Assembly: GCA_015295945.1 (NCBI GenBank)
Contig: DVED01000111.1
Span: 1-62,410, forward strand
Source: Oscillatoriales cyanobacterium M59_W2019_021
GTDB lineage: Bacteria; Cyanobacteriota; Cyanobacteriia; Cyanobacteriales; Geitlerinemataceae
DNA length: 62,410 nucleotides
Direction of reading: 5' to 3'
In this document: positions 1-8,226 of the stretch, one piece after another
Layout of the letters: each line of letters opens with the position of its first letter
Numbering within the stretch: position 1 is the first letter of the stretch
Position numbers and translations under genes: made by a program
Notes under the pieces: model-generated
What the model saw: only the letters and a program-made list of their open reading frames with translations
Database searches by the model: none
What the model was told of the DNA's origin: nothing

Positions 1-99
1 GCAGGGGGAGCAAAGCGACTAACCACTAACCACTAACCACTAACAAACCCCAAACCCCAACAAGGGATACAGGGTTTTGCTTAACCCGTACTGAGGTTA
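1..99. repeat. Left copy of 99-bp dispersed inverted repeat
   Basis: The first 99 bases are the reverse complement of 10755..10853 with only one mismatch seen. The unit contains a CACTAAC heptamer run, a CCCCAAA run and a tail ending in AACCCGTACTGAGGTTA. The window may begin inside the element, so the true left edge is unknown. Bases 100-182 are A+T-rich and hold no gene that I can see. Confidence 0.85.
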
Positions 100-182
100 T
101 TAACGTTCAATTTTTAACTTTTAATTTTTAATTTTGCATTCTCTTCCCCTTCTACCTTCTGCCTTGGAGACCTTTGCCTTCT

Positions 183-1841
183 CTACTGACTGCGACGTTT
201 GAGGGGAATGGCAATCTCGACCGTGCTGGCATTATTTTTCGGTGGCGTCGCCGTAATGCCGATGCCGCGCACGGATTGTAGGAGGACGTTGGCTTCCGGA
301 GAAATCGGCGTGGCTTCCGGCGGTAAGCGGTTGAGGATGGATAGCGTTTGTTCCATATTGACGTAAACCGAGCCGAAGTTAGTTTGGGGTAAGGACTCGA
401 CGGCATCTCGAAACGTTTCGCTCTGGCTGAGATTAGTAGCGGGTTGGGGAACCATGACGTTAACTAGAGGACTGCCGAAGGCGATGAGCAAGGAGCGATC
501 GTCCAACCAACCGTAACTGACCAAAGCGCCCGGTGCAATTTGGGGAATCGACCACTCGGAGAGGGCAATGCCTTGAACTTCGGTTTCCTTCACGGTGAGA
601 GGTAGAGGCAACCGAGTGCGAACCACTTCGTTTAATTGTTTCAACGTTGCCGCCGCCGCCGCCCGATCGCTCGTTTGCAGCACCAATGCCCCACCAAATC
701 CAGTTTGCGCTAAAATCCCTTCCTGAGAGGGAATCAGACCGAGGGCAAAGTCGCCATCCATCCAGCGGAAAACCCCATCGGCTTCGAGCTGGATTTGTTT
801 AAATCCCGATCGCACCCGATCGACCCACTCCCCTACTTGGGGCTGGGTTTGGGAACGGGCGACCAACTGCATCCACACTCGGTGCGGACTGCGACCGCCG
901 ATCGCGACGAGGGTCTCGGCGGGAAAGCGAGTGGCGATTTGGCGGTTCGGGGAGACGGCTTCGGCAAAAGTGACCTCGGGATCGAGATCGGCGATGGCTT
1001 TGGCTTGCAATCCGCGATCGCCCACTCCCACGCCCAGAGCGATCGAGTTGACTGACTCGAGTTCCGACACGGCAGAGGGAGAAATTTCGCGATCGCCTTC
1101 TGCTGCCGCCGACTCGAGTAAGGGTTGGTAATCGGCAATGTAGGCTTGGGCGAGGGGCGTATCGACGCCCGTACCCCGCTCGAGCAGGTTTTCGATGTCC
1201 GGCTGGCTGGCAAAGGAGGGACTGCCTTTATACGTGTCGATCGCCTGACGGACGAGTTCGGGATCGAACGCCAGCACCCAGTGATTGCCCAAAATCGCCA
1301 TCCCTAACGTCGTTCCATCTTTCTGAGCCACTTCGGTGAGCGTGACCCCTTGATACTCTTGTTCGGCGATTTGTCCCTGAGCATTGGCTTTCATTTTTTT
1401 GGCGAACGCCATGGCTTTGAGTTTGTCCCGAATTCCCAAAACAATTAGCAGATCGGAGCGATCGGCAATTCCGTCGGTAGCATCTCCCGGCAACCGAGCG
1501 ATCGTCACGCCGCCCACCCAAGGTCGCACGTCTTTGAAGGGATCGACCCCCGTGCGATCGAGAATCTCTTGTCCGAGACGATCGAGTTGCGATTTTACGA
1601 CTGTTTGAGCCTCCGTCGTCCCGAATTCCTCTAACCGCGACCAGGAGGCGCGATCGGTCGAAAAATACACCGTTCCCCACGCCGACTCCGGCACGAGTCT
1701 CGCTGCCGCTAGCGCCCCCCGATTGCCCGTGGGCGCGCCCCGCAGGTAAATGTAAGCCCAGGCAGCGGAGGCGATTGCGACTGCCGCTATTCCGGCTAGG
1801 GATAGCAGACCCAAACGGGATTTTTTTGGGGTTGTAGACAT
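183..1841 (-). CDS. DUF3352 domain-containing membrane-anchored protein
   Basis: A protein of about 552 residues with one N-terminal transmembrane anchor (GLLSLAGIAAVAIASAAWAY) and a large, probably extracytoplasmic domain. Sequence character (hydrophobic repeats such as GVGVGDRGLQ, NRQIATRFP, GALVLQTSD) matches the DUF3352 family common in cyanobacteria; its function is unknown. I chose the ATG at 1841 (MSTTPKKS) because AGGAAG lies seven bases upstream and the anchor follows directly. The frame runs on upstream to 1979, but that extension reads through low-complexity intergenic sequence. It is the first gene on the minus strand here and shows no operon link beyond EbsA-like upstream. Confidence 0.8.
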   Translation of the reverse strand: MSTTPKKSRLGLLSLAGIAAVAIASAAWAYIYLRGAPTGNRGALAAARLVPESAWGTVYFSTDRASWSRLEEFGTTEAQTVVKSQLDRLGQEILDRTGVDPFKDVRPWVGGVTIARLPGDATDGIADRSDLLIVLGIRDKLKAMAFAKKMKANAQGQIAEQEYQGVTLTEVAQKDGTTLGMAILGNHWVLAFDPELVRQAIDTYKGSPSFASQPDIENLLERGTGVDTPLAQAYIADYQPLLESAAAEGDREISPSAVSELESVNSIALGVGVGDRGLQAKAIADLDPEVTFAEAVSPNRQIATRFPAETLVAIGGRSPHRVWMQLVARSQTQPQVGEWVDRVRSGFKQIQLEADGVFRWMDGDFALGLIPSQEGILAQTGFGGALVLQTSDRAAAAATLKQLNEVVRTRLPLPLTVKETEVQGIALSEWSIPQIAPGALVSYGWLDDRSLLIAFGSPLVNVMVPQPATNLSQSETFRDAVESLPQTNFGSVYVNMEQTLSILNRLPPEATPISPEANVLLQSVRGIGITATPPKNNASTVEIAIPLKRRSQ

Positions 1842-2004
1842 CTCAAGCTTCCTCAATGTTTCGGGCAATAGGTGCGATGCGCGCAAACTCTCGCAATAGA
1901 CCCCCCAACTATCGAGCATAGCGCAGCACAGATCGACCCGCGACCTGTAACCCGTCGTCAGTTCTTGGCTACGAGCCACTAGCCACTAGCCATTGAGGAA
2001 TCTA

Positions 2005-2388
2005 TTACTCTTCCATATTCAGTAACTTGCTATAGAATTTCCGGTGAAAATCGACGACGTGAGCGCGTTTAAAGTTAATCAACAATTCGATGAGAAAGTT
2101 GATGAACTCGTAATTGGGGAGAGTCACTTCGTAGCTGGAATCGGCATTGCCGTCAAACTGAAGGCGACAGCACGTTAAATCTGCGGGGAGGGACGAGACA
2201 TTCCAGGTGGCGACAAAAGGAATGTTTTTGCCACCTTCAATTTGTCGTTCGCCTTCTAAGCTGCCCGTATCGTACAGTCCAATGGCGTGGGGAAGGGCGA
2301 TGCGCTGGTTGGGAGATTTGTAGTAAGGGAGGTAGATCCCGACCTTAGTTTGGGGGGCGGGTTGCAATTTATCCAAAGAGGCACTCAT
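2005..2388 (-). CDS. ebsA: EbsA-like type IV pilus biogenesis protein
   Basis: A 127-residue soluble protein with no signal or membrane segment. The pattern LQPA...VGIYLPYY, then LEGERQIEGG, PFVATWNVSSLPADLT, CRLQFDGNAD and a C-terminal FYSKLLNMEE matches my memory of the cyanobacterial EbsA family. In Synechococcus elongatus EbsA forms a complex with pilus assembly proteins and is needed for biofilm self-suppression and competence. The assignment rests on recall of family sequence, not on a search. It ends 164 bases before the start of the DUF3352 gene on the same strand, so co-transcription is possible. The ATG start has no strong ribosome-binding site. Confidence 0.6.
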   Translation of the reverse strand: MSASLDKLQPAPQTKVGIYLPYYKSPNQRIALPHAIGLYDTGSLEGERQIEGGKNIPFVATWNVSSLPADLTCCRLQFDGNADSSYEVTLPNYEFINFLIELLINFKRAHVVDFHRKFYSKLLNMEE

Positions 2389-2780
2389 AAGTCATTCACA
2401 AGTCTATAAGCACAGTTTACGATCGTGCGGAGGTCGATCGAGTCGGTGGCGAAATTGTCGCTCGTCTTGGCGTAGCCCGTCCTTTGGACGTAGCGACTCC
2501 AACGGAGGATCGCCAACGGGTCGGACTTCCTACATCACAGCCTCGGATGCCGACTCGATTCCCAATGTCTGGAAGACACTCACACATTATCGCGCCCAGC
2601 GTTCCGAAATCGCTACGATCTTTGTAGTCTGTTGGATGTGATGGGTGACTGACACTGAATATGAATTCGTCATGTTTCCCGTAGTGCTATACAATCCAAG
2701 CGCAGTCTTCAGAACGATCAATTCGTAATTGTCGCTCGAATTCTGCGATCGCGCGCAGGTTTACTTACCCCGCCCAACCC
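2389..2780. other. Divergent intergenic region with short hairpin repeat
   Basis: A 392-bp gap between the divergently read EbsA-like and glycosyltransferase genes. It contains a short interspersed-type element near 2470-2515 (CGTAGC...GTAGCG with CCTTTGG between), of a kind often scattered in cyanobacterial genomes. I see no RNA gene and no convincing coding sequence. Both promoters must lie here. Confidence 0.5.
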
Positions 2781-3749
2781 ATGACCAAACTGATTATCCA
2801 AATCCCTTGTTTCAACGAAGAACGAACCCTGGGCATTACCTTAGCCGCCTTGCCGCGCCAAATTCCCGGTATCGACAAGATCGAATGGTTGATAATCGAC
2901 GACGGTAGCCGCGATCGCACGCTAGAAGTTGCCAAAGCCAGTGGAGTTGACCATATTGTCAGTTTTCGCCACAATCGCGGGTTGGCGAAAGCTTTTATGG
3001 CGGGATTGGAAGCCTGTCTCAAAGCGGGGGCGGATATCATTGTCAATACCGACGCCGACAATCAATACTGTGCCGACGACATTCCCAAACTCGTCCAACC
3101 CATTTTGGAGGGTCGCGCCGAAATCGTCATCGGGGCGCGTCCCATCGCCGATATCCTCCACTTTTCCCCCACCAAAAAGTTGCTGCAACGGTTTGGCAGT
3201 TGGGTGATGCGCCTGGTGAGTGGAACGAAGGTTGCCGACGCCCCCAGTGGGTTTCGCGCCTTCAGTCGGGAAGCTGCTATGCGGACGAACGTTTTTGGCG
3301 AATATACCTATACTCTGGAAACCATCATCCAAGCCGGACAAAAAGGGATAGCGGTAATGTCCGTCCCCATTCGCACCAACCGCGATTTGCGACCGTCTCG
3401 CTTGGTGAAAAGCATTCCTAACTATATTCAGCGTTCTTTGCTGACGATAATCAGAATCTCGCTAACCTATCGACCCTTACGATCGTTTGCCCTTCTCGGT
3501 AGCGTTCCTTTTGTTTTGGGGTTTGGCTTGGGACTGCGCTGGTTGTTCTTTCTGTTAATCGGCTCGGAAAGAACCCGGATTCCCAGCTTGATTTTAGCGG
3601 CAATTCTGATGATTATCGGCTTCCAACTCTGGATTTTGGGATTGGTCGCCGAGTTGCTGGGGGTCAACCGCAAACTGCTCGAAGATATTCAACTCCGCTT
3701 GCGCCGTACCGAATTTCAGAAAAGGGGCGATCGGGAAAGTAATAAGTAG
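2781..3749 (+). CDS. Glycosyltransferase family 2 (polyprenyl-phosphate sugar transferase type)
   Basis: A 322-residue GT-A fold enzyme resembling dolichyl- or undecaprenyl-phosphate mannosyl/glucosyl transferases. Visible motifs are IPCFNEE near the N-terminus, IIDDGSRD (nucleotide binding), NTDADNQ (the metal-binding DXD) around residue 92, and GARP...PSGFRAFSR in the acceptor half. Two hydrophobic helices close the protein (FALLGSVPFVLGFGLGLRWL and ILAAILMIIGFQLWILGL), so it is membrane-bound. It should transfer a sugar from a nucleotide donor to a lipid carrier or lipid-linked glycan; the exact sugar cannot be read from sequence. It stands alone; a repeat cluster begins at its stop codon. 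Confidence 0.85.
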   Translation: MTKLIIQIPCFNEERTLGITLAALPRQIPGIDKIEWLIIDDGSRDRTLEVAKASGVDHIVSFRHNRGLAKAFMAGLEACLKAGADIIVNTDADNQYCADDIPKLVQPILEGRAEIVIGARPIADILHFSPTKKLLQRFGSWVMRLVSGTKVADAPSGFRAFSREAAMRTNVFGEYTYTLETIIQAGQKGIAVMSVPIRTNRDLRPSRLVKSIPNYIQRSLLTIIRISLTYRPLRSFALLGSVPFVLGFGLGLRWLFFLLIGSERTRIPSLILAAILMIIGFQLWILGLVAELLGVNRKLLEDIQLRLRRTEFQKRGDRESNK

Positions 3750-3812
3750 TAAGTAATAAGTAATAAGTTTGTACGACCTACACCAATTACCCATTACCCA
3801 TTACCCAATTAA
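3735..3812. repeat. Heptanucleotide repeat cluster (AATAAGT and CATTACC types)
   Basis: Tandem seven-base units TAATAAG followed by TTACCCA units lie between the convergent glycosyltransferase and response-regulator genes, overlapping the last codons of both. Similar runs recur at many gene borders in the window and match the short tandemly repeated repetitive sequences described in filamentous cyanobacteria. Confidence 0.8.
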
Positions 3813-4570
3813 GTATGCGTTCTCGCCGGAGAAAGTTCGGGACTGCGATGGTGATTGTTGGTGTCGGGGACTTCTCGAGAAGACTGCAAACTTTCGATAT
3901 TGAAGCGATAGCCAACGTTGCGAACCGTTTGAATTAAACTGGGCTGGCGGGGATCGGTTTCGATTTTTTTCCGCAGAGAGAGAACGTGAGTATCGATGGT
4001 ACGGGGATTGTCGATGGCATCGGGCCAAGCGCGTTTGAGCAACTCTGTCCGACTTAGTGGAGTACCGCCAGCTTGAGCTAAAACGTAGAGCAAGCTAAAT
4101 TCTTGGGGGGTCAGTTCGATTTGTTCTTCCTGAAAGCGCACGCGGCGCTGTACCAGATCGATTTTGAGCGAACCGTATTCCAATGAAGCCGGGGGAGGTA
4201 GGGTGCGGCAGCGCCGGAGTAGTGCTTCCACCCGCGCCAAAAATTCCTGCATCCCAAAGGGTTTGGTGATGTAGTCGTCCGCGCCGGCTTTGAGTCCCGC
4301 CACGATATCGGCTTCGGCATTTCGCGCGGAAAGCATCAAAATTAAGGACTGTTGTTGTTTCCCTAACCATCGGCAAAATTCAAGACCGTCCCCATCGGGC
4401 AGATCGGAATCTACTATGACGAGTGTTGGTTGGCGACTGTAGTAGACTTCCCGAGCGTGGCGGATGTCTGCTGATTGAAACACGCCGTATCCGACTTGTT
4501 GCAAATGCCAACCCAAAAGCGATCGCAGTTGAGGGTTCCCCTCAACTATTTGAATGTAAACCGATCCCAC
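3809..4570 (-). CDS. OmpR-family response regulator, NblR-like
   Basis: A 253-residue receiver plus winged-helix DNA-binding protein. The receiver has the phosphoacceptor Asp near residue 54 (VIVDSDLPDGDG) and the conserved Lys in TKPF. The usual acidic pair is VEGN here, with Gly11 where Asp is expected, so metal binding may be impaired. The output domain carries RTIDTHVLSLRKKIE and VRNVGYRF. The wording MLSARNAEADIVAGLKAGADD resembles NblR, which controls phycobilisome degradation and stress survival and is reported to work without phosphorylation in S. elongatus. The start is GTG at 4570 with no clear ribosome-binding site. No histidine kinase lies beside it. Class is sure; the NblR label is a guess. 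Confidence 0.75.
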   Translation of the reverse strand: MGSVYIQIVEGNPQLRSLLGWHLQQVGYGVFQSADIRHAREVYYSRQPTLVIVDSDLPDGDGLEFCRWLGKQQQSLILMLSARNAEADIVAGLKAGADDYITKPFGMQEFLARVEALLRRCRTLPPPASLEYGSLKIDLVQRRVRFQEEQIELTPQEFSLLYVLAQAGGTPLSRTELLKRAWPDAIDNPRTIDTHVLSLRKKIETDPRQPSLIQTVRNVGYRFNIESLQSSREVPDTNNHHRSPELSPARTHT

Positions 4571-4781
4571 AATACACTTTTTTTTTCTTTACGTTGGTGG
4601 CTACCAGGTTAACAGACCTCATCGCTTGCGTGTTGTAAACCTCGATACTCCTAACTCTGAAGGATTAGTCTGGTGGGAACCCGATCGAGTTTTTCGGTTG
4701 AAATCTTGTCCGTGCGGATGGGTGTCACACCACAGACTCTTGAGTCTCAATTCGGAGCGTAGGGAAACATTTTATGGCACT
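4571..4781. other. Intergenic region, nothing recognised
   Basis: About 210 bases upstream of the response regulator. A T-rich tract (nine T at 4577-4585) lies just before its start. I see no RNA gene or small coding sequence. Confidence 0.4.
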
Positions 4782-4817
4782 AGCCCAAGCCCGGTTTACG
4801 CAAACCGGGCTTGGGCT
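4782..4817 (-). terminator. Strong hairpin downstream of the metallothionein gene
   Basis: A perfect 16-bp stem (AGCCCAAGCCCGGTTT and its complement) closes a four-base loop at 4798-4801. It begins 14 bases after the metallothionein stop codon on the minus strand. There is no T-run after it, so it may act as an RNA-stabilising or Rho-assisted hairpin rather than a classical terminator. It could also be a mobile palindrome. Confidence 0.6.
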
Positions 4818-4831
4818 GGAGAGGGTTGCGA

Positions 4832-4999
4832 TTAGCCGTTACACGCACAACCGGGATGACCGCAACCCGCACCGTCGGGATGACCGTTGGCACAAGCTTC
4901 GCAGCAATAGTATCGACCGTCTTTCTGCACGGCTGATTCGGCAGACACGGTACACGAACAAGATTCGCAAGCGCATTTCATTTGCGTGACAGCAGTCAT
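4832..4999 (-). CDS. smtA: Bacterial-type metallothionein
   Basis: A 55-residue cysteine-rich protein starting MTAVTQMKCACESCSCTVSA. It has nine to ten Cys as CAC, CESCSC, YYCCEAC, GCGHPGC and CAC plus two His (GH, GHPG), the SmtA/BmtA pattern that binds zinc or cadmium in a zinc-finger-like cluster. Function: sequestering excess Zn/Cd in the cytoplasm. AGGAGA lies at ideal spacing before the ATG at 4999, and an SmtB-type operator lies about 45-58 bases upstream. In Synechococcus the repressor gene smtB is divergently transcribed next door; here no ArsR-family gene is seen within the window. The gene is short and easily missed by length-limited gene callers. Confidence 0.93.
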   Translation of the reverse strand: MTAVTQMKCACESCSCTVSAESAVQKDGRYYCCEACANGHPDGAGCGHPGCACNG

Positions 5000-5043
5000 G
5001 GCTTTCTCCTGTGGTTGGATGGATTTGTTTTTAGTTTAACACA

Positions 5044-5057
5044 TGAACAGATATTCA
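5044..5057 (-). promoter_or_regulatory. SmtB/ArsR-type operator before the metallothionein gene
   Basis: TGAACAGATATTCA is an imperfect inverted repeat (TGAA, six bases, TTCA) extended as ATGAACAGATATTCAGAT. This matches the known 12-2-12 type recognition sequence of SmtB/CzrA-class zinc repressors. Its position 45-58 bases before the start codon fits a repressor overlapping the promoter, with metal release of the repressor inducing the gene. Confidence 0.75.
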
Positions 5058-5120
5058 GATATTGGTCGATCGAAATTCAAGGGTTTGATATCGATTACCT
5101 AAAGGGCATCTCGACTAATT

Positions 5121-5192
5121 GGCAGTTTTTGACGGCTCAAACGTCGAGGATTCGTTCGGGTTGGGTTCAGAATTTGAATTTTTCGAGGTTTC
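5121..5192. repeat. 72-bp dispersed repeat, copy A
   Basis: This stretch matches 61459..61530 in the same orientation with about three mismatches. It contains GACGGCTCAAACGTCGAGGA, in which GACG and CGTC can pair. It is directly followed by AAATGTTGGCTACACA, which also occurs at 34261-34276, another dispersed fragment. No coding function is visible. Confidence 0.8.
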
Positions 5193-5355
5193 CTAAATGT
5201 TGGCTACACAAACTCTCCCTCTACTCCCCCTGCTTCCCCTGCTCTTCAAAACCCGAAATCTAAAAAACATTCTCTTGTAAGGATCGCCCGACCCCCTGAA
5301 GAACTTGGGCTACAGTGGAAGGAGAATCGCACCACTCAACGCCAAGACCAATTCT

Positions 5356-6510
5356 ATGACTCGTTCTGTCACCGGAGTTCCTTTCGTCGATCTTCAATTC
5401 GTCCACCAACCCATTCAAGACCAAATCGAAGAAGCTGTCCGCACCGTGTTGCAACGGGGCGATTTTATTTTAGGTCAAGCCGTGACGGAATTTGAAACGG
5501 CATTTGCGGCAGCTTGCGGCGTCCCGTACGGCGTTGGCGTTGCCTGTGGAACCGATGCGATCGCATTAGGGTTAAAAGCCTGTGGCATCGGCGCGGGAGA
5601 TGAAGTTCTCGTCCCCGCCAACACGTTTATCGCCACCCTCATCGGCGTTCTCCACGCCGGGGCAACCCCCATCCTCGTCGATTGCGATCCGGATACGGCA
5701 CTGGTCGATCTCGCCGCTGCCGAACGAGCCGTGACACCCCGAACAAAAGCCATTCTCCCCGTTCACCTCTACGGACAAATGGTATCTCCCCAGCAATTAC
5801 TCGACTTTGCCGAAACCTACAACTTGACGATTTTTGAAGATGCCGCTCAAGCACACCTTGCCGAACGAGAGGGTTATAAAGCCGGATCGGTGGGACGCGC
5901 GGCAGCGTTTAGCTTTTATCCGAGTAAAAATTTGGGGGCAGCCGGCAATGGGGGAATCGTGGTGACGCAAGATGAAGCCGTCGCCCAAAAATTGCGATCG
6001 CTCCGCAACTACGGCGCCCCCCAAAAGTACATCCACCACGACTTGGGAACCAACAGCCGTTTGGATACGATGCAAGCGGCAATTCTCAACGTCAAGTTAC
6101 CGCATTTAGCCGATTGGAATCGCCAGCGCTACGAAGCCGCACGATACTACGATACGTTATTGCAACCCTTAAAAGAATGGGGTATCGAACCCTTGGAAAA
6201 TCGCAGTGGTTCCGGTCACGTTTATCACCTGTATGTGATTCGAGTTGGCGAATTGGACATCGATCGATCTGCGGTTGCCGATGCCCTCGCATCCCAAGGC
6301 ATTCAAACGGGAATTCACTATCCCCTTCCCTGTCACTTGCAACCGGCTTATCGCCATTTGGGCTACAAAGCGGGAGACTTTCCCCACGCCGAAATGTTGT
6401 GCGATCGCATTTTGTCGTTACCGATGTTTCCGGGATTGACTGCAACGGAGATCGATCGGGTTGTCGAGGCGATCGTTTCTATCTTTAAGCGTAAATTATC
6501 AGCAGCGTAA
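5356..6510 (+). CDS. DegT/DnrJ/EryC1/StrS-family PLP-dependent sugar aminotransferase
   Basis: A 384-residue PLP enzyme that aminates keto-sugar nucleotides for surface polysaccharide or glycoconjugate synthesis. Visible features are VPFVDLQ at the start, the LGQAVTEFE and ACGVPYGVGVACGTDAIAL segment, EDAAQAH, and SFYPSKNLGAAGNGG with the PLP-binding Lys around residue 190. The substrate loop contains NSRLDTMQAA. I take ATG 5356 (MTRSVTG); a TTG 51 bases upstream could extend it but adds unlike residues. Only 20 bases separate it from the cyanoexosortase, so the two may be co-transcribed. Homologues are often called WecE/WbpE-type; the exact sugar is unknown. Confidence 0.88.
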   Translation: MTRSVTGVPFVDLQFVHQPIQDQIEEAVRTVLQRGDFILGQAVTEFETAFAAACGVPYGVGVACGTDAIALGLKACGIGAGDEVLVPANTFIATLIGVLHAGATPILVDCDPDTALVDLAAAERAVTPRTKAILPVHLYGQMVSPQQLLDFAETYNLTIFEDAAQAHLAEREGYKAGSVGRAAAFSFYPSKNLGAAGNGGIVVTQDEAVAQKLRSLRNYGAPQKYIHHDLGTNSRLDTMQAAILNVKLPHLADWNRQRYEAARYYDTLLQPLKEWGIEPLENRSGSGHVYHLYVIRVGELDIDRSAVADALASQGIQTGIHYPLPCHLQPAYRHLGYKAGDFPHAEMLCDRILSLPMFPGLTATEIDRVVEAIVSIFKRKLSAA

Positions 6511-6530
6511 ATTTATAGTTGTTGTTGCCA

Positions 6531-7451
6531 ATGATCGATAACCAACCTCAAACCCCAAACCCCAAACCCCAAATCACTCAACTCAAAGAGACAGATTGGA
6601 TCGAAATCGCGATCGCCGTTTTATTGGTGTTACTCTACGCACCATCGATCGTGCATTGGGTCGATGGATGGCTGAATAAAAGCATCAGTTTAGAACACGA
6701 ATATTTCAGTCACGGTTTAATTGGCTTGCCCTTTGCGGCTTGGCTGGCGTGGGAAAAACGGCAAAAGTGGCAGAATTTGAGTTCGCACTCTCATCCCCTT
6801 GGCGCGGTAATTGTCGGATTGGCAGGGGCATTTTATCTCAGTGGGTTGTGGGATTTCGTTAACTTATCTCTGCCGTTGATGTTAGTCGGAATTTGCCTGT
6901 GGCTGAAAGGATTTTCCGGTTTGCGGCTGATGGGGTTTCCACTGCTCCTAGTGCTGCTGGCAACCCCCAATGATATCCCTTATCTCATTGCCCCTTATAC
7001 GTTGCCGCTACAAAGCTTTATTGCCGGGATGGCAGGGTTTATTCTCATGCTGTTGGGAGTGGATGCCACGGTTGATGGCATTCACTTATTTGTTGGGGGT
7101 CGCGTGGTGGAAGTTGCCCCGCACTGTTCGGGGATTAAGATGTTGTTTACCACGCTGTATGTGGCGCTGATGTTACTAGAATGGCGAGGAATTCTTTCTT
7201 CTCGTTTCCGCACAGTTGCTTTTTTAGGAAGCGCGGTTTTTGTCAGCGTTACCATTAATATTTTCCGCAATACACTGTTAGCTTTCTTATACGGGAAAGG
7301 ACTGGATAGTGCTTTTCACTGGTTTCACGAAGGATTGGGCGGCGATTTGATTTCACTGGTGATGTTAATTTTGCTTATTCCCATACTCTTAGTCATCGAA
7401 AAACTATCGCTGCGATCGATCTCGACAAATGAGCCGCGACCGTTAAGTTAA
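6531..7451 (+). CDS. Cyanoexosortase B (protein-sorting cysteine transpeptidase)
   Basis: A multi-pass membrane protein of 306 residues with eight or so hydrophobic helices. Exosortase signature residues are present: Cys in APHCSGIK, Arg in NIFRN and His in WFHEGLGG, in the order expected for the family. Exosortases cleave and re-anchor PEP-CTERM-type proteins in bacteria that make exopolysaccharide. The usual companion gene (exosortase-system-associated protein) and a PEP-CTERM substrate are not seen nearby. Residues 3-14 (DNQPQTPNPKPQ) are encoded by a CCCCAAA heptamer run, so the true start could be later or the repeat has entered the gene. The upstream aminotransferase fits a surface-glycan context. 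Confidence 0.82.
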   Translation: MIDNQPQTPNPKPQITQLKETDWIEIAIAVLLVLLYAPSIVHWVDGWLNKSISLEHEYFSHGLIGLPFAAWLAWEKRQKWQNLSSHSHPLGAVIVGLAGAFYLSGLWDFVNLSLPLMLVGICLWLKGFSGLRLMGFPLLLVLLATPNDIPYLIAPYTLPLQSFIAGMAGFILMLLGVDATVDGIHLFVGGRVVEVAPHCSGIKMLFTTLYVALMLLEWRGILSSRFRTVAFLGSAVFVSVTINIFRNTLLAFLYGKGLDSAFHWFHEGLGGDLISLVMLILLIPILLVIEKLSLRSISTNEPRPLS

Positions 7452-7543
7452 AATTCAAAAGACTTTATTGTATTCTGAAGAGAGTTGTTCGGATACCGTT
7501 TGACAGTGTTTTAAGGGAATATTTGCGATCTATTCTTTTGCCA

Positions 7544-7810
7544 TTAAGCCTCCAATAACAAGGAGCCTTCTAATAACACGAGGTAAAGAATTGCACCCGC
7601 TCCAAACCAGCGAAAACTTGAATTTTCTGGAGAGGGTAGTTCTTCTTTGAAAATGTTAAAGATTAGGGAACCCGCTAAAATAGCAATAAGAACATCGGAA
7701 ACTAATTCATTGGCGGGTTCGGTGAAGAAGTCGATCGTAAAAGCTGCGACTAATGCTGCTATGAGAACGTATCGACCCCAGGATTTAAACGGGTGGTGGT
7801 AGTTTTCCAT
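7544..7810 (-). CDS. Small membrane protein of unknown function
   Basis: An 88-residue protein with three hydrophobic stretches: YVLIAALVAAFTIDFF, VSDVLIAILAGSLIFNIF and WFGAGAILYLVLLEGSLLL. The ATG at 7810 gives MENYHHPF. I recognise no family. It looks like a genuine gene because the topology is even and the region has no competing frame. It stands between the convergent exosortase gene and a ribbon-helix-helix gene on the same strand. Confidence 0.65.
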   Translation of the reverse strand: MENYHHPFKSWGRYVLIAALVAAFTIDFFTEPANELVSDVLIAILAGSLIFNIFKEELPSPENSSFRWFGAGAILYLVLLEGSLLLEA

Positions 7811-7899
7811 TAAAGATCGATACTATAGATTGGAAATTAGCGATTAGTACTGATACGCTTTGTAGCTAAACATTTCCTTGTACGTCTCCTTTCCCAGTT

Positions 7900-8094
7900 T
7901 CAGCCGCTCGATCGTTCCTTAGCTCGTTGGAGGGGTTTCTGTGCCGATTCCCGCCCGACGGCTTCCCAGTCGGCTTGTTCCAAGACGGCATCGAGTACGT
8001 CGGAGATACTGCAACGCTGCTCGAAGGCAATGCGTCGTAAGATATCGTGGTGTTCCGGTCGCACGTAGGCGGTTTTTCGTTGGGTTTTCGCCAT
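7900..8094 (-). CDS. Ribbon-helix-helix-like small DNA-binding protein
   Basis: A 64-residue protein beginning MAKTQRKTAYVRPEHHDILR. The beta-strand (KTAYVRPE) followed by HDILRRIAFEQRCSISDVLDAVLEQ fits a CopG/Arc ribbon-helix-helix fold. Such proteins are antitoxins, plasmid copy regulators or local repressors. No toxin partner is adjacent. I chose the ATG at 8094; a longer reading to 8154 would add 20 unlike residues. It lies divergently from the methyltransferase remnant at 8227, so it could once have regulated it, which is speculation. Confidence 0.6.
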   Translation of the reverse strand: MAKTQRKTAYVRPEHHDILRRIAFEQRCSISDVLDAVLEQADWEAVGRESAQKPLQRAKERSSG

Positions 8095-8226
8095 GAGAGT
8101 TGGTGAAGGGGTTTGTTCTTCCGAGTATAGCTTAGCTACGTAGCTACTTGACATTTGAGTGGCTAGGGTAGTTAAATATTAAGTAGATTTTTTCATCAAT
8201 ATCGATCGCGCCCAGAAGAAATTCTT

